A DNA stretch of 64,000 nucleotides, from positions 108,501 to 172,500 of the forward strand of contig NZ_QLLO01000006.1 in NCBI RefSeq assembly GCF_003259525.1, in the 5' to 3' direction. Position numbers and translations under genes: made by a program. The DNA comes from Olleya aquimaris. GTDB lineage: Bacteria > Bacteroidota > Bacteroidia > Flavobacteriales > Flavobacteriaceae. Shown in pieces: positions 52,168-61,684 of this stretch. A model generated the notes under the pieces. That model saw only the letters and a program-made list of their open reading frames with translations, was not told the origin of the DNA and did no database searches. Each line of letters opens with the position of its first letter. Position 1 is the first letter of the stretch.

Positions 52168-53040
52168 TTACTGACCCAATTTAAAGTTGATGCTAATAAA
52201 ACCTATTTGTCTTTCTGGAGCATTAGGGTCTGCTTTCCATTTGTGAGATTCGGCAATTTTTTTTGCAGGACTTAGTAAACATGGAGCTGTATTTTTAGTT
52301 CCTTTTACTCCAGGTTCTGCTTTAACTACTCTTCCCGAACGATCAACCTCAATTCTAACCACCACTAATCCTGCTTCGTTGCAGTCCTGTTTAAAGATTT
52401 GGTTAGTTGGACGCCCTCTTCCATTTAGCCCATAACCTACTCCATCTCCATTTCCTTGACCAGATCCATCACCAAAACGACTTGGCCCATAAGTATTACC
52501 TGTTCCCGAACCACCATTTGACCCATTGTTTGAACCATCATTATTAGAGTCTGATGGGTTTTCAGAATTATTTATACCATTAATTAAAGCATCATTAGCT
52601 TTTTTTATCTCTTCTTGTCTCTTTTTTTCTGCTGCTTCTGCAGCAGCTTTAGCTGCTTTCTCTTTAGCTATTTTATCCGCTTGTGCTTTTTCTTTTGCTT
52701 CTTTTTCTTTTTGTGCTTGTTCTTGCTGCTTTTTAATTAAAACAGCTTCCTCTTCTTCTTGTGTTAACACATTGTCTTTAGAGGTTGGCTTAGAAGCCTC
52801 TTGTTGTTCTTGCGGTTTTGTGTCTTCTGGTTTAGTTTTTGAAGGCTCAGTAACTTGTGCTGGTGCACCTCCACCACCACCTCCTCCAGAGCTTCCTCCA
52901 AAGTTAATTGCAACTCCAAATTCTTCTGGTGGATCCATATAATTTTGACCAACTACAAACAATAACAAAACCAATATCAACATAATTAATGTTGTTATTT
53001 TAGCTGAGTTACGTTTATGTTTGGTATCTAAATATTTCAT
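52168..53040 (-). CDS. tonB: Energy transducer TonB
   Basis: This 290-residue protein links inner-membrane proton flow to outer-membrane receptors. One N-terminal membrane anchor (about 14-31, TTLIMLILVLLLFVVG) is followed by a Gly-rich patch, a long charged Lys/Glu/Ala helix (about 93-150), a Gly/Asn/Ser-rich linker and a C-terminal TonB domain with VVVRIEVDRSGRV and the IGFISINFKLG end. It is coupled to exbD (1 nt gap). Confidence 0.9.
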   Translation of the reverse strand: MKYLDTKHKRNSAKITTLIMLILVLLLFVVGQNYMDPPEEFGVAINFGGSSGGGGGGGAPAQVTEPSKTKPEDTKPQEQQEASKPTSKDNVLTQEEEEAVLIKKQQEQAQKEKEAKEKAQADKIAKEKAAKAAAEAAEKKRQEEIKKANDALINGINNSENPSDSNNDGSNNGSNGGSGTGNTYGPSRFGDGSGQGNGDGVGYGLNGRGRPTNQIFKQDCNEAGLVVVRIEVDRSGRVVKAEPGVKGTKNTAPCLLSPAKKIAESHKWKADPNAPERQIGFISINFKLGQ

Positions 53041-53041
53041 C

Positions 53042-53434
53042 TTATTGCGCTTTTACAGCTAACGTAGATTTAATTTTATTTCTGTTTGCAATATCCATTA
53101 TAAAAACCACGTGTTGCATTTCTACACTCTCGTCTGAACGAATAGTTATTGTTGGAGAGTCTACATCTCCTAATTTAGCCAATACCTCTGCTTCTAGTTG
53201 TTCTTTAGAAACCTGCTTCATATCTACATAATAATTGACATTTTTATCAACGCTTACAGATACGTTTTTAGTCTGCGTGGTTTTACTAGTTGACTTTGGC
53301 AATAACAAATCTATTGCTTCAGCTGATACTAATGTTGATGCAATCATAAAAAAGATAAGCAGCAGAAACACGATGTCTGTCATTGATGACATGTTAAATT
53401 CTGGTGTAACTTTATTTCTTCCTCTTAATCGCAT
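53042..53434 (-). CDS. exbD: Biopolymer transporter ExbD/TolR
   Basis: This 130-residue inner-membrane protein has a single N-terminal span (about 16-38) with the conserved MTDIVFLLLIFFM motif whose Asp carries protons, then a periplasmic domain with VSVDKNVNYYVD and TITIRSDESVEMQHVV. It works with ExbB and TonB encoded either side. Confidence 0.93.
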   Translation of the reverse strand: MRLRGRNKVTPEFNMSSMTDIVFLLLIFFMIASTLVSAEAIDLLLPKSTSKTTQTKNVSVSVDKNVNYYVDMKQVSKEQLEAEVLAKLGDVDSPTITIRSDESVEMQHVVFIMDIANRNKIKSTLAVKAQ

Positions 53435-53435
53435 A

Positions 53436-54137
53436 TTAGCTAGGTTCGTTTAATAAATCTAAAAATTCTAAAGAATTTGCTTCCATTTGGTAGACCACTT
53501 TATCCGTTTTTACAACCAAATGGTTATAAGCGATGTAAGCGACTATACCAACTATTAATCCTCCAACTGTAGTGGTCATTGCTGTATATAAACCATCTGC
53601 TAATGTTTTAATATCTATTGACCCTCCAGAGTTTGCTATTTCAAATATGGATAATATCATTCCAATAACTGTTCCAAGAAAACCTATCATTGGTGCAGCA
53701 CCAGAAATGGTGGCTAAAATACTTACGTTTTTTTCTAGGCTATATATTTCTAAACGTCCAGCATTTTCAATAGCTGTGTTAATATCATCTAAAGGTTTTC
53801 CAATTCTAGATATTCCTTTACTAATTAATCTTGATACTGGCGAATCTACTGTAGTACATAAGTTTTGAGCCGATTCTATTTTTCCATTACTTACATAGTC
53901 TCTAATTTGATTCATAAAATTAGAATCTACTTTTGAGGCTTCCTTTATTGCAAACAAGCGTTCAAAATAAATATAAACTGCCATAATTAATAACACAAAA
54001 AGTAGTGCAATAATAATTATTCCAGCAGTTCCACCTGTAGTGACCAACTCTATTATTGATAATGTTTTCTCAACCGATTCACCTTCTACTAATGGATCTA
54101 CTGTTTGAGCAGTGTCTTGTATTAATGTACTTATCAT
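53436..54137 (-). CDS. exbB: MotA/TolQ/ExbB proton channel family protein
   Basis: This 233-residue inner-membrane protein has three membrane spans (about 35-58, 133-160 and 180-203). The conserved sequence ISGAAPMIGFLGTVIGMI and GLYTAMTTTVGGLIVGI line the proton path. It is the first gene of the exbB-exbD-tonB-folC run, and each intergenic space is 1-6 nt. Confidence 0.94.
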   Translation of the reverse strand: MISTLIQDTAQTVDPLVEGESVEKTLSIIELVTTGGTAGIIIIALLFVLLIMAVYIYFERLFAIKEASKVDSNFMNQIRDYVSNGKIESAQNLCTTVDSPVSRLISKGISRIGKPLDDINTAIENAGRLEIYSLEKNVSILATISGAAPMIGFLGTVIGMILSIFEIANSGGSIDIKTLADGLYTAMTTTVGGLIVGIVAYIAYNHLVVKTDKVVYQMEANSLEFLDLLNEPS

Positions 54138-54248
54138 AGTATAAATTTAGATACGTTTATAACGTTTAATTTTTGTTTTGCGTATGTAAAACTAAATTTC
54201 AAAGAAATTTATTTAGAGATTTCCGTTTTTACGGACATTTAAATATTT

Positions 54249-54284
54249 AAAGAACCCTCAAGATTGTAACTTGAGGGTTTATAA
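54249..54284 (-). terminator. Putative terminator after nhaD
   Basis: AACCCTCAAG (54253-54262) pairs with CTTGAGGGTT (54270-54279) around a 7-nt loop. The T run on the minus strand is short, so the call is moderate. It lies 11 nt after the nhaD stop. Confidence 0.65.
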
Positions 54285-54290
54285 ATTTTA

Positions 54291-55685
54291 TTAAAATAAA
54301 GTTCTTGTCCAGAAGAATACTAAAGCTCCTGATAAAAACCCTATTAATGCTAACCAAGCTATCTTTTTTAAATACCAGAAAAAATCTATTTTTTCCATTC
54401 CCATAGCTACAACACCTGCAGCAGAACCTATAATTAACATACTTCCTCCAGTTCCTGCAGAATAAGCTATAAAGTGCCATAACTCATTATCAATTGGTTC
54501 TGAGAACATCCCTAAACTAGCTGCAACTAATGGTACATTATCGATAACTGCAGATCCAATACCTAGTAATAAGATGACTAAATCAGATACGCCTTCACCA
54601 TGTAATTCTGTTCCCATCATTGGCATGCTTTCTTTTAAAGTAGATGCAAATCCAAATAATATACCTAAAGATTCTAAAGCTGCTACAGCCATTAAAATAC
54701 CTAAGAAAAACAATATACTTGGCATTTCAATTTTAGATAGTGAGTGATGTACAGGACTATGATGTGCGTGTGCATCACTTTCTTCTGCATGAAATTCTGT
54801 TAAACTAAATTTAGCAGAACTATAAATTTCAGCAAAAATAGCTACCACACCTAATGCTAACATCATACCTACATAAGGTGGTAGATGCGTTACGGTTTTA
54901 AATATAGGTACAAACACAATAGCACCTAGTCCTAAATAAAGCATCGTTGCACTAAATTTACTTTTTGGCTTTTCAATATTTTGATCATCTACTTCTAAAT
55001 TTCCTTTAAATGCTGGTAAAAACGAAGCAATAAAAGTTGGAACTAACATACATACTAAAGAAGGTAGTAACAGATACCCAATTAAGTGTCCTGTGGTTAC
55101 TTTTTTACCAATCCAAAGCATAGTAGTTGTTACGTCTCCAATTGGCGACCAAGCACCTCCTGCGTTTGCTGCTACAATTATTAGACCAGCAAACCAAATA
55201 CGTGAGCTTCTGTCTTTAACAATTTTTTGAAGAATAGAAATTAATACAATTGTTGCTGTAAGGTTATCTATTATAGCTGAAAGTATAAAAGCTAAAAAGG
55301 CAAAAATCCATAGTATTTTAGTTTTCTTTTTAGTTTTAATGAAGCTTTTTATGGTAGAAAAACCATCAAAATAATCAATGATTTCTACAATAGTCATTGC
55401 TCCTAATAGAAATACTAAAATCTCTGCTGTTTTACCTAAATGGTGCAACAACGTTTCTTCCATAATATGCATTTTGGTCTCATGTCCCAAACTAGCATAA
55501 CCTTCTACTAAACCATGTTTTGCAGAATCAAACCATTCTGGAAAAGTATCAAGCCCTAAAGAGATTAAAGCCCAACTAATAGCCATCATGACCAATGCTG
55601 GAATTAATTTATCGATTTTTAAATTGTGTTCTAATGTTATAGCTAAATAGCCAAGAACGAAGACTAAAATTATTACTGTTTCCAT
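54291..55685 (-). CDS. nhaD: Na+/H+ antiporter, NhaD type
   Basis: This 464-residue multi-pass inner-membrane protein belongs to the ion transporter superfamily of NhaD antiporters and exports sodium in exchange for protons, which fits a marine habitat. There are about 11-12 hydrophobic spans; conserved segments include AIIDNLTATIVLISIL, AANAGGAWSPIGDVTTTMLW and IDNVPLVAASLG. A His/Glu-rich loop (EESDAHAHHSPVHH) divides the protein. It lies 1 nt after gdh and is probably co-transcribed. Confidence 0.92.
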   Translation of the reverse strand: METVIILVFVLGYLAITLEHNLKIDKLIPALVMMAISWALISLGLDTFPEWFDSAKHGLVEGYASLGHETKMHIMEETLLHHLGKTAEILVFLLGAMTIVEIIDYFDGFSTIKSFIKTKKKTKILWIFAFLAFILSAIIDNLTATIVLISILQKIVKDRSSRIWFAGLIIVAANAGGAWSPIGDVTTTMLWIGKKVTTGHLIGYLLLPSLVCMLVPTFIASFLPAFKGNLEVDDQNIEKPKSKFSATMLYLGLGAIVFVPIFKTVTHLPPYVGMMLALGVVAIFAEIYSSAKFSLTEFHAEESDAHAHHSPVHHSLSKIEMPSILFFLGILMAVAALESLGILFGFASTLKESMPMMGTELHGEGVSDLVILLLGIGSAVIDNVPLVAASLGMFSEPIDNELWHFIAYSAGTGGSMLIIGSAAGVVAMGMEKIDFFWYLKKIAWLALIGFLSGALVFFWTRTLF

Positions 55686-55686
55686 A

Positions 55687-56913
55687 TTATATTAATTGTT
55701 TTAATGCTATCTCGAAAGCTGTTTTACTAATCTCTAATTTTGAATTATTTTTATTATATACATTTTGAATGGCTTTTTTAATAATCTCTGATGTATCATT
55801 AAAAATTGCTTCGTCAGTCATTTGAACTTTACGTTCCATAAAGTAGGCAAAAACACGAGCCATACCACAATTTGAAATGAAATCTGGTATTAAACTGACA
55901 CGCTCGTCGGTATGTTCCATAATTGGACCAAAGAAAATCTCTTTATCAGCAAATGGGACGTTTGCACCACAAGAAATGACTTCCAAACCAGTATCAATCA
56001 TTTGATTGATTTGGTGTTGAGTGATTAACCTTGAAGCTGCACAAGGTGCAAAAATCTCGGTTTCAAGAGACCAAATGCGCTCATTCATTTCTGCAAAAGG
56101 AATCATATTATCTGTTTGAAGCGTGTTTCCGTTTTTAGTTAAAAAGAAATCTTTAATTTCTTGAAACGTAAACCCTTCCTCTTTAATAACTCCTCCGGAA
56201 ATATCTATAATACCAACTATTTTTGCACCCATTTGAGCTAAATAGTAAGCTGCTGAAGAACCAACATTACCAAATCCCTGAACTACTGCACGTTTTCCTT
56301 TAACGCTACCACCATAAACATCATAATAATGCCTAACAGCTTCTGCAACACCATAACCAGTAATCATGTCTGCTACAGTATATTTTCTAGAAACGTCTGG
56401 TGAATAATTTATGTTTTCCAGTACTTTAATAACGCCTTGACGTAATTGTCCAATACGGTTTATTTTATCTGCTTCTGTGGGTTTAAAGTGTCCGTTAAAA
56501 ACCCCTTCTTGTGGGTGCCACACTCCAGAACTTTCTGTAATAGGAATAACCTCATGGATCTCGTCCACATTTAAATCGCCTCCAGTACCATAATAGCTTT
56601 TTAATAATGGCGATACAGCTTTATACCAACGCTCTAAAACACCATGTTTTCTTGGATCTTTAGGGTCAAAATTAATTCCAGATTTTGCACCACCAATTGC
56701 TGGTCCAGAGACTGTAAATTTAACTTCCATGGTTTTAGCTAGAGATAACACTTCGTTCATATCCAAGCCTTTTCGCATTCTGGTTCCACCTCCTGCAGCT
56801 CCACCTCTAAGCGAGTTTATAACTGTCCATCCTTCTGCATCAGTTTCTGCATCCTTCCAGTTAAAAACTATTTCTGGTTCTTTATTTTCGTAAATTTTTA
56901 ATAAGTCTTTCAT
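55687..56913 (-). CDS. Glu/Leu/Phe/Val dehydrogenase
   Basis: This 408-residue NAD(P)-dependent amino-acid dehydrogenase deaminates an alpha-amino acid to a 2-oxo acid and ammonium. The substrate-binding segments GGGTRMRKG (about 41-49) and AIGGAKSGINFDP (with the catalytic Lys) are conserved, and the dinucleotide fold starts VQGFGNVGSSAAYYLAQ. Glutamate or leucine as substrate cannot be separated by eye. Confidence 0.9.
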   Translation of the reverse strand: MKDLLKIYENKEPEIVFNWKDAETDAEGWTVINSLRGGAAGGGTRMRKGLDMNEVLSLAKTMEVKFTVSGPAIGGAKSGINFDPKDPRKHGVLERWYKAVSPLLKSYYGTGGDLNVDEIHEVIPITESSGVWHPQEGVFNGHFKPTEADKINRIGQLRQGVIKVLENINYSPDVSRKYTVADMITGYGVAEAVRHYYDVYGGSVKGKRAVVQGFGNVGSSAAYYLAQMGAKIVGIIDISGGVIKEEGFTFQEIKDFFLTKNGNTLQTDNMIPFAEMNERIWSLETEIFAPCAASRLITQHQINQMIDTGLEVISCGANVPFADKEIFFGPIMEHTDERVSLIPDFISNCGMARVFAYFMERKVQMTDEAIFNDTSEIIKKAIQNVYNKNNSKLEISKTAFEIALKQLI

Positions 56914-57026
56914 GTATGATTTTTGATTTCAACTTTAGTTAGATTCTTGGTTAATAAGTTAAGGGTAGCTAAAGTTGATTCATCTTATGAAGTAAATAGT
57001 TTAATTAGTTTAACAAATATAAAAAA

Positions 57027-57062
57027 ACAAAAAATGGCTTTTAAAATTAAAGCCATTTTTAT
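57027..57062 (-). terminator. Intrinsic terminator after the secreted unknown gene
   Basis: AAAATGGCTTT (57031-57041) pairs with AAAGCCATTTT (57049-57059) around a 7-nt loop, with a T-rich run on the minus strand. It ends the transcript of 58586/57085 before the gdh promoter region. Confidence 0.85.
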
Positions 57063-57084
57063 TATAATAAATTATTGTTAATAA

Positions 57085-58599
57085 TTATTCCATGGTCATT
57101 TTTCCGAATGCTTGATATTTATTACCTAAAGCATAAATATAATAGGTATTATTATCTAACTGAATAGTTTTGGTTGGCGCAAAGTCTACCACATTGTCTT
57201 TTCCGCCAACTATTCCACTTTTAAAAGCATTAATAGATAAGCTTCCGTCGCTTTCTAATTTTTTAGTTACTATAGCTTTAGCGTTAATGTTTTTCCATCC
57301 AAAAACTATTTTTTTCTCTTCTAAAATGGATACTTTTTCGTTAGCAAAAAAATGTATAGTATTATCTTTAATAAATGGTTTAAAAGACCCTAATGGTTTC
57401 ATATGGTTTTTATATTCTTCGCCATATTGTATTAAACTATCATATGCCACATCTCCATTTGTATTTAACTTAACTACAACACCTGGACCAAAATTATAAG
57501 TATAATTATATTCAAAGTTTTGTCCTGGTATTGGTTTACTTTCTTCAGAAAATCTATCTCCTATTAAAAAAATATCATCATTTTGGACAATAACGTCTAT
57601 TACTTTTAAATCTATAAAACCTTTTCCTAAAATTCGTTTTGTTATTTCAGGATTCCACTCTTGATTTTTAATTAATTTTTGATCTGTAATATTGTAAATA
57701 AAGAAACTTTTATCTTTAGCTCCACCCATGGATACTGCTGGCTTAGCATTATCTGTTGCAAAACCTAATAGATATTGTTTGTCTTTTATGGTGACAACTC
57801 TATTATCGGAAATATAAAATTGATTAGCGGATACTTGCTGCTGTGTAATTTCATCTCCTTTAATAGTAATAACAGATGTAACAGGTTCTTTTTTAAAGAT
57901 ATCTGTTTTTTTAACTATTGTTACAGTTGCATCATTATCTACATACAGTTTTTCTCTGTATGCACGTTCGCTATCAAAAGACAACGTATGTTTTGCATTA
58001 GAAATGGTATTTAAATCTGCATCTAGAATGACCACTTCTATGTTTTCTTTTGTTTTTTTAATGAATGGTTTGTTGACTAAAATTGCAAAGGTGTTTTTAT
58101 CTTCAGAAAGTTGTACTTCAAAAAAACCAGAAGTATTGACTTTTTCAATTGGTAATGTGTAAACTTCTTTAGTTTCTGATACTATTCCAGTAGAATTGTC
58201 ATAAACCTGAGCGTACAACACATTTTTTTTATCCTTCTTTACAGCAATAAATGAAAAAACATAAAGTTTATCTTTTCCTTCAATAATCTTTAATAATGTC
58301 GCATCTTTTAATGCTCTTTTTGGAAGCGAAAAATCTATTGTTTTTCCAGCATCACCATTTGCATTAAACTTAGTAATAAAAATAGATTCTGGAGCAAAAA
58401 CTTGTGTGCCTTGTTTCTCTAGAGTGTAAGTAGTAAATCCAGAAACAGATGGAAATACTAAAGTTGGATTTTGCAATCCAACTTTAGTATTACTTGATAA
58501 ATCTGACCACTCAAAAGTTGCGTTTTGTGCTTGTATAGTTACTATTGCGATTAACAGGAAAGCACTAAACAAATAGGTTTTGATGTTATTCATTTTCAA
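57085..58599 (-). CDS. Secreted protein of unknown function
   Basis: This 504-residue protein has a Sec signal (to about residue 25, ...IVTIQAQ) and a long beta-rich body with regularly spaced strands such as KLYVFSFIAVKKDKKNVLYA, TFAILVNKPF and DIFLIGDRF, suggestive of a beta-propeller-like or repeated-blade protein (inference from pattern only). No lipobox or sorting domain is present. Its start overlaps the end of the upstream secreted gene by 14 nt, so the two are co-translated. I do not recognise the family. Confidence 0.72.
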   Translation of the reverse strand: MKMNNIKTYLFSAFLLIAIVTIQAQNATFEWSDLSSNTKVGLQNPTLVFPSVSGFTTYTLEKQGTQVFAPESIFITKFNANGDAGKTIDFSLPKRALKDATLLKIIEGKDKLYVFSFIAVKKDKKNVLYAQVYDNSTGIVSETKEVYTLPIEKVNTSGFFEVQLSEDKNTFAILVNKPFIKKTKENIEVVILDADLNTISNAKHTLSFDSERAYREKLYVDNDATVTIVKKTDIFKKEPVTSVITIKGDEITQQQVSANQFYISDNRVVTIKDKQYLLGFATDNAKPAVSMGGAKDKSFFIYNITDQKLIKNQEWNPEITKRILGKGFIDLKVIDVIVQNDDIFLIGDRFSEESKPIPGQNFEYNYTYNFGPGVVVKLNTNGDVAYDSLIQYGEEYKNHMKPLGSFKPFIKDNTIHFFANEKVSILEEKKIVFGWKNINAKAIVTKKLESDGSLSINAFKSGIVGGKDNVVDFAPTKTIQLDNNTYYIYALGNKYQAFGKMTME

Positions 58600-59239
58600 A
58601 ATGAGCGTTATATTCGTTGATAATGTTTAAAATCCCTAAAACTTTATAGCCTTTTTCTTTATTCTTGATTTTTTTAGCTAATTCTGGATAATCACTAACA
58701 TATTTGCTCATAACATTTTTAAAGCTAAACAATAATTTAGGTGAGGCAAATTTTAGATAATCATCACCATCTTTTACTGCTAATGTTTCGGTTTGAATTT
58801 TAGTACCGTCAAAATCTAGAATGATTTCTTTTGTACCATCATCTTTTATTGTAATTTCTTTGCCTTGATCGTCCTCTACTCTAATATAGTATTCAAATAA
58901 GTCTATTTTACCTTCAAGCACTCTTAATAAAAATACTTTAGTTTTTCCGCTTAATCCTTCATAGGGATGCGACTCATAATAGTCGTCTGCAATTTGGTAA
59001 GCTTTTAAGTCTTTTGCATCATAAACCACAGGTTTATCATCTAACGTTTTAAAAAATTTTACTTTACGTTGACTTTTTATTTTTAAAAAGCGTTTTAGAT
59101 AACCTTCAATTTTTTCACCTTTGTTAGTAATAACATATCCTGGTAATTTTTCTGATAATTCTTCCCAATTATCATCAAAATCTTGTGCAAAAGTTGTGCT
59201 AGAAATTATTAAAGCTAATACTAGTAATACGTGTTTCAT
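58586..59239 (-). CDS. Secreted protein of unknown function, partner of the next gene
   Basis: This 217-residue protein has a Sec signal (MKHVLLVLALIISSTTFAQ) and a charged body with several Lys-rich turns and a mid-protein GYLKRFLKIKSQRKVKFF segment; a C-terminal helix is predicted around KNKEKGYKVLGILNIINEYN. No catalytic motif is visible. It is the first gene of a two-gene operon. Confidence 0.7.
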   Translation of the reverse strand: MKHVLLVLALIISSTTFAQDFDDNWEELSEKLPGYVITNKGEKIEGYLKRFLKIKSQRKVKFFKTLDDKPVVYDAKDLKAYQIADDYYESHPYEGLSGKTKVFLLRVLEGKIDLFEYYIRVEDDQGKEITIKDDGTKEIILDFDGTKIQTETLAVKDGDDYLKFASPKLLFSFKNVMSKYVSDYPELAKKIKNKEKGYKVLGILNIINEYNAHFENE

Positions 59240-59314
59240 TTTTAATTTATTTAATTAATATAATGTTTACTGTAGCTAAAAATAAGCCAAAGTTTTCAAA
59301 TGTAATTATTCTTT

Positions 59315-60391
59315 TTATGTAGTTGTGTTAAAAGTAAAAATTTTACCAGAGGAGTGATCTTTAGAAGCTCCAGTTACAGATTTTAAACAATTTATTTCTC
59401 CTCTTAACTTTAAAATGCCTAAAAACGCAAAAATTAAAGCCTCTTTATATTCTATAATTTTGTTTGAAGGAATCACAATTGTATTGGAAGTTATTTTTTG
59501 AATTTCTTCTATTAAAAACTCATTAAAAACACCACCACCTGTTGCTAATACTGAAACCTTTTCTGTTTGATTTATAACTTTAGTAATCTGATATGCTATA
59601 TGCTTAACATATGTATGTAAGATGTCTTCTGTCTTTAAATTGAAACTATTTATTAATGGAAATATTTTTTGTTCTACCCATTCTAAACCAAGAGATTTTG
59701 GAGGTGTCTGGCTGTAAAAGCTTAAACTATTTAATTGGTTTAATAATTGGATATTAAGTTTTCCGCTTTTAGCGATATCACCTTTATCATCATAGTTTAA
59801 TCCTAAATTTTCGACGTATTTATTTAGTACAATATTGATAGAGCAAATGTCAAATGCAGTTCTGTTATTATTTACCTCTGAAGAGATATTTGCAAAACCA
59901 CCAAGGTTTAAACACCAATCATATTTAGTGAATAATAATTTATCTCCAATAGGCACTAATGGTGCTCCTTGACCTCCAAGCTCAACATCCTGAGTTCTAA
60001 AATCACAAACCACAGTTTGCTTGATTAAAGTGGCTAATTGAGGTAAATTACCAATTTGCTTGGTAATACCTTTATCAGGTTGATGTAATGCTGTATGTCC
60101 ATGAGAGCACACAGCATCAACAGTAGTTAATTGATGCTTTTGTATAAATTGGTCAATGATTAATGCTAAATAATTAGTGTAATCATGGTCTATTATTGTT
60201 AACTCAGATTGAGAGACCTCAGTAAGATGTTTCAATGTTGTCAACCATTTTTTTGGGTAAGAAATGGTTTCTGCCTCTAATATTTTGAAGCTCCAATTAT
60301 TATTTTTTTTAAAAGAAATATAAGCCAGGTCAATCCCGTCTAAAGACGTGCCAGACATAACACCAATAACTTTATATTCCGCTTTTATCAT
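59315..60391 (-). CDS. anmK: Anhydro-N-acetylmuramic acid kinase
   Basis: This 358-residue cytosolic kinase opens and phosphorylates 1,6-anhydro-MurNAc released in peptidoglycan recycling. The sugar-kinase phosphate loop GVMSGTSLDGID (about 10-21), CSHGHTALHQPD, VVCDFRTQDVELGGQGAPLVP and ATGGGVFNEFL match the family. The partner etherase murQ is not in the window. Confidence 0.95.
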   Translation of the reverse strand: MIKAEYKVIGVMSGTSLDGIDLAYISFKKNNNWSFKILEAETISYPKKWLTTLKHLTEVSQSELTIIDHDYTNYLALIIDQFIQKHQLTTVDAVCSHGHTALHQPDKGITKQIGNLPQLATLIKQTVVCDFRTQDVELGGQGAPLVPIGDKLLFTKYDWCLNLGGFANISSEVNNNRTAFDICSINIVLNKYVENLGLNYDDKGDIAKSGKLNIQLLNQLNSLSFYSQTPPKSLGLEWVEQKIFPLINSFNLKTEDILHTYVKHIAYQITKVINQTEKVSVLATGGGVFNEFLIEEIQKITSNTIVIPSNKIIEYKEALIFAFLGILKLRGEINCLKSVTGASKDHSSGKIFTFNTTT

Positions 60392-60415
60392 ATTCTGTAA
60401 AAATAACTATAACGA

Positions 60416-60446
60416 TTGAAAAAATCCTAATAAAGACTTATCTTTG
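60416..60446 (+). promoter_or_regulatory. Promoter of the acyl-CoA dehydrogenase gene
   Basis: TTG (60416-60418), a 20-nt spacer and TATCTTTG (60439-60446) fit the Bacteroidetes -33/-7 consensus. A start site near 60453 gives a leader of about 32 nt before ATG 60485. Confidence 0.62.
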
Positions 60447-60484
60447 CATGAAAATTTTATTATATCAATAGTCAAATATAAATT

Positions 60485-61627
60485 ATGGATTTTAGCCTTA
60501 CTGAAGAACATATCATGATTCGCGATGCTGCTCGCGATTTTGCCCAAACCGAATTACTTCCTGGAGTTATTGAACGTGATAACGCACAAACTTTCCCAGA
60601 TGAATTAGTCAAGAAAATGGGACAATTAGGGTTTATGGGAATTATGGTTGACCCAAAATATGGAGGAAGTGGAATGGATTCTATTTCCTATGTATTAATT
60701 ATGGAAGAATTATCAAAAATTGATGCATCTGCTTCAGTAATGGTATCTGTAAACAACTCTTTAGTATGTTATGGACTTGAAGCCTATGGGACTGAGGAGC
60801 AAAAACAAAAATATTTAACCAAGCTAGCTACTGGAGAACAGATTGGTGCTTTTTGTTTAAGTGAACCAGAAGCAGGTAGTGATGCGACATCACAAAAAAC
60901 GACAGCAATAGATAAAGGTGACCATTATGTCATAAATGGTACAAAAAACTGGATTACAAATGGTGGACGTAGTGATGTCTATCTAGTTATTGCCCAAACA
61001 GATAGAGATAAAGGTCATAAAGGTATCAATGCTTTTATTGTTGAAAAAGGAACACCTGGATTTGACATTGGACCAAAAGAAGATAAATTAGGAATTAGAG
61101 GAAGTGACACACACACACTACAATTTAATGATGTAAAAGTACCTAAAGAAAATAGAATTGGTGAAGATGGATTTGGATTTAAGTTTGCAATGAAAACTTT
61201 ATCTGGTGGACGTATTGGAATTGCGGCTCAAGCATTAGGTATTGCATCTGGCGCTTATGAATTAGCCTTAAAATACAGTAAAGAGCGTAAAGCTTTTGGT
61301 ACAGAAATCTGCAACCATCAAGCTATTGCTTTTAAACTAGCAGATATGTACACCGAAATTGAAGCTGCACGTATGTTGGTTATGAAAGCTGCATGGGATA
61401 AAGACCAAGGTAATAACTACGATATGTCTAGTGCTATGGCTAAATTATATGCTAGTAAAGTTGCAATGGAACAAACGGTTGAAGCTGTACAAATACATGG
61501 TGGAAATGGTTTTGTTAAAGAATATCACGTAGAGCGTTTAATGCGTGATGCAAAAATTACACAGATTTACGAAGGTACTTCCGAAATTCAAAAAATTGTT
61601 ATTTCTAGAGGAGTAATAAAAGGTTAA
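60485..61627 (+). CDS. Acyl-CoA dehydrogenase
   Basis: This 380-residue FAD enzyme oxidises the alpha-beta bond of acyl-CoA, the first step of beta-oxidation. Conserved segments are GAFCLSEPEAGSDA and NGTKNWITNGG (FAD and substrate loops), ERKAFGTEICNHQAIAFKLADM, and the catalytic-base region QIYEGTSEIQKIVISR. The length is that of short/medium-chain enzymes. It is monocistronic with its own promoter and terminator. Confidence 0.95.
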   Translation: MDFSLTEEHIMIRDAARDFAQTELLPGVIERDNAQTFPDELVKKMGQLGFMGIMVDPKYGGSGMDSISYVLIMEELSKIDASASVMVSVNNSLVCYGLEAYGTEEQKQKYLTKLATGEQIGAFCLSEPEAGSDATSQKTTAIDKGDHYVINGTKNWITNGGRSDVYLVIAQTDRDKGHKGINAFIVEKGTPGFDIGPKEDKLGIRGSDTHTLQFNDVKVPKENRIGEDGFGFKFAMKTLSGGRIGIAAQALGIASGAYELALKYSKERKAFGTEICNHQAIAFKLADMYTEIEAARMLVMKAAWDKDQGNNYDMSSAMAKLYASKVAMEQTVEAVQIHGGNGFVKEYHVERLMRDAKITQIYEGTSEIQKIVISRGVIKG

Positions 61628-61648
61628 TTACTTAATTAATAGATATTC

Positions 61649-61684
61649 TTAAAGGCTTTAAATGTATTTTAAAGCCTTTTTTAT
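61649..61684. terminator. Bidirectional terminator between convergent genes
   Basis: AAAGGCTTTAAA (61651-61662) pairs with TTTAAAGCCTTT (61668-61679) around TGTAT, followed by T on the plus strand. The minus-strand helicase stop at 61681 touches its 3' edge. Confidence 0.88.

Noticed and set aside
60448..60471. ATG with a 7-codon frame in the acyl-CoA dehydrogenase leader
   Set aside because: Too short to support as a leader peptide and with no regulatory hairpin nearby.
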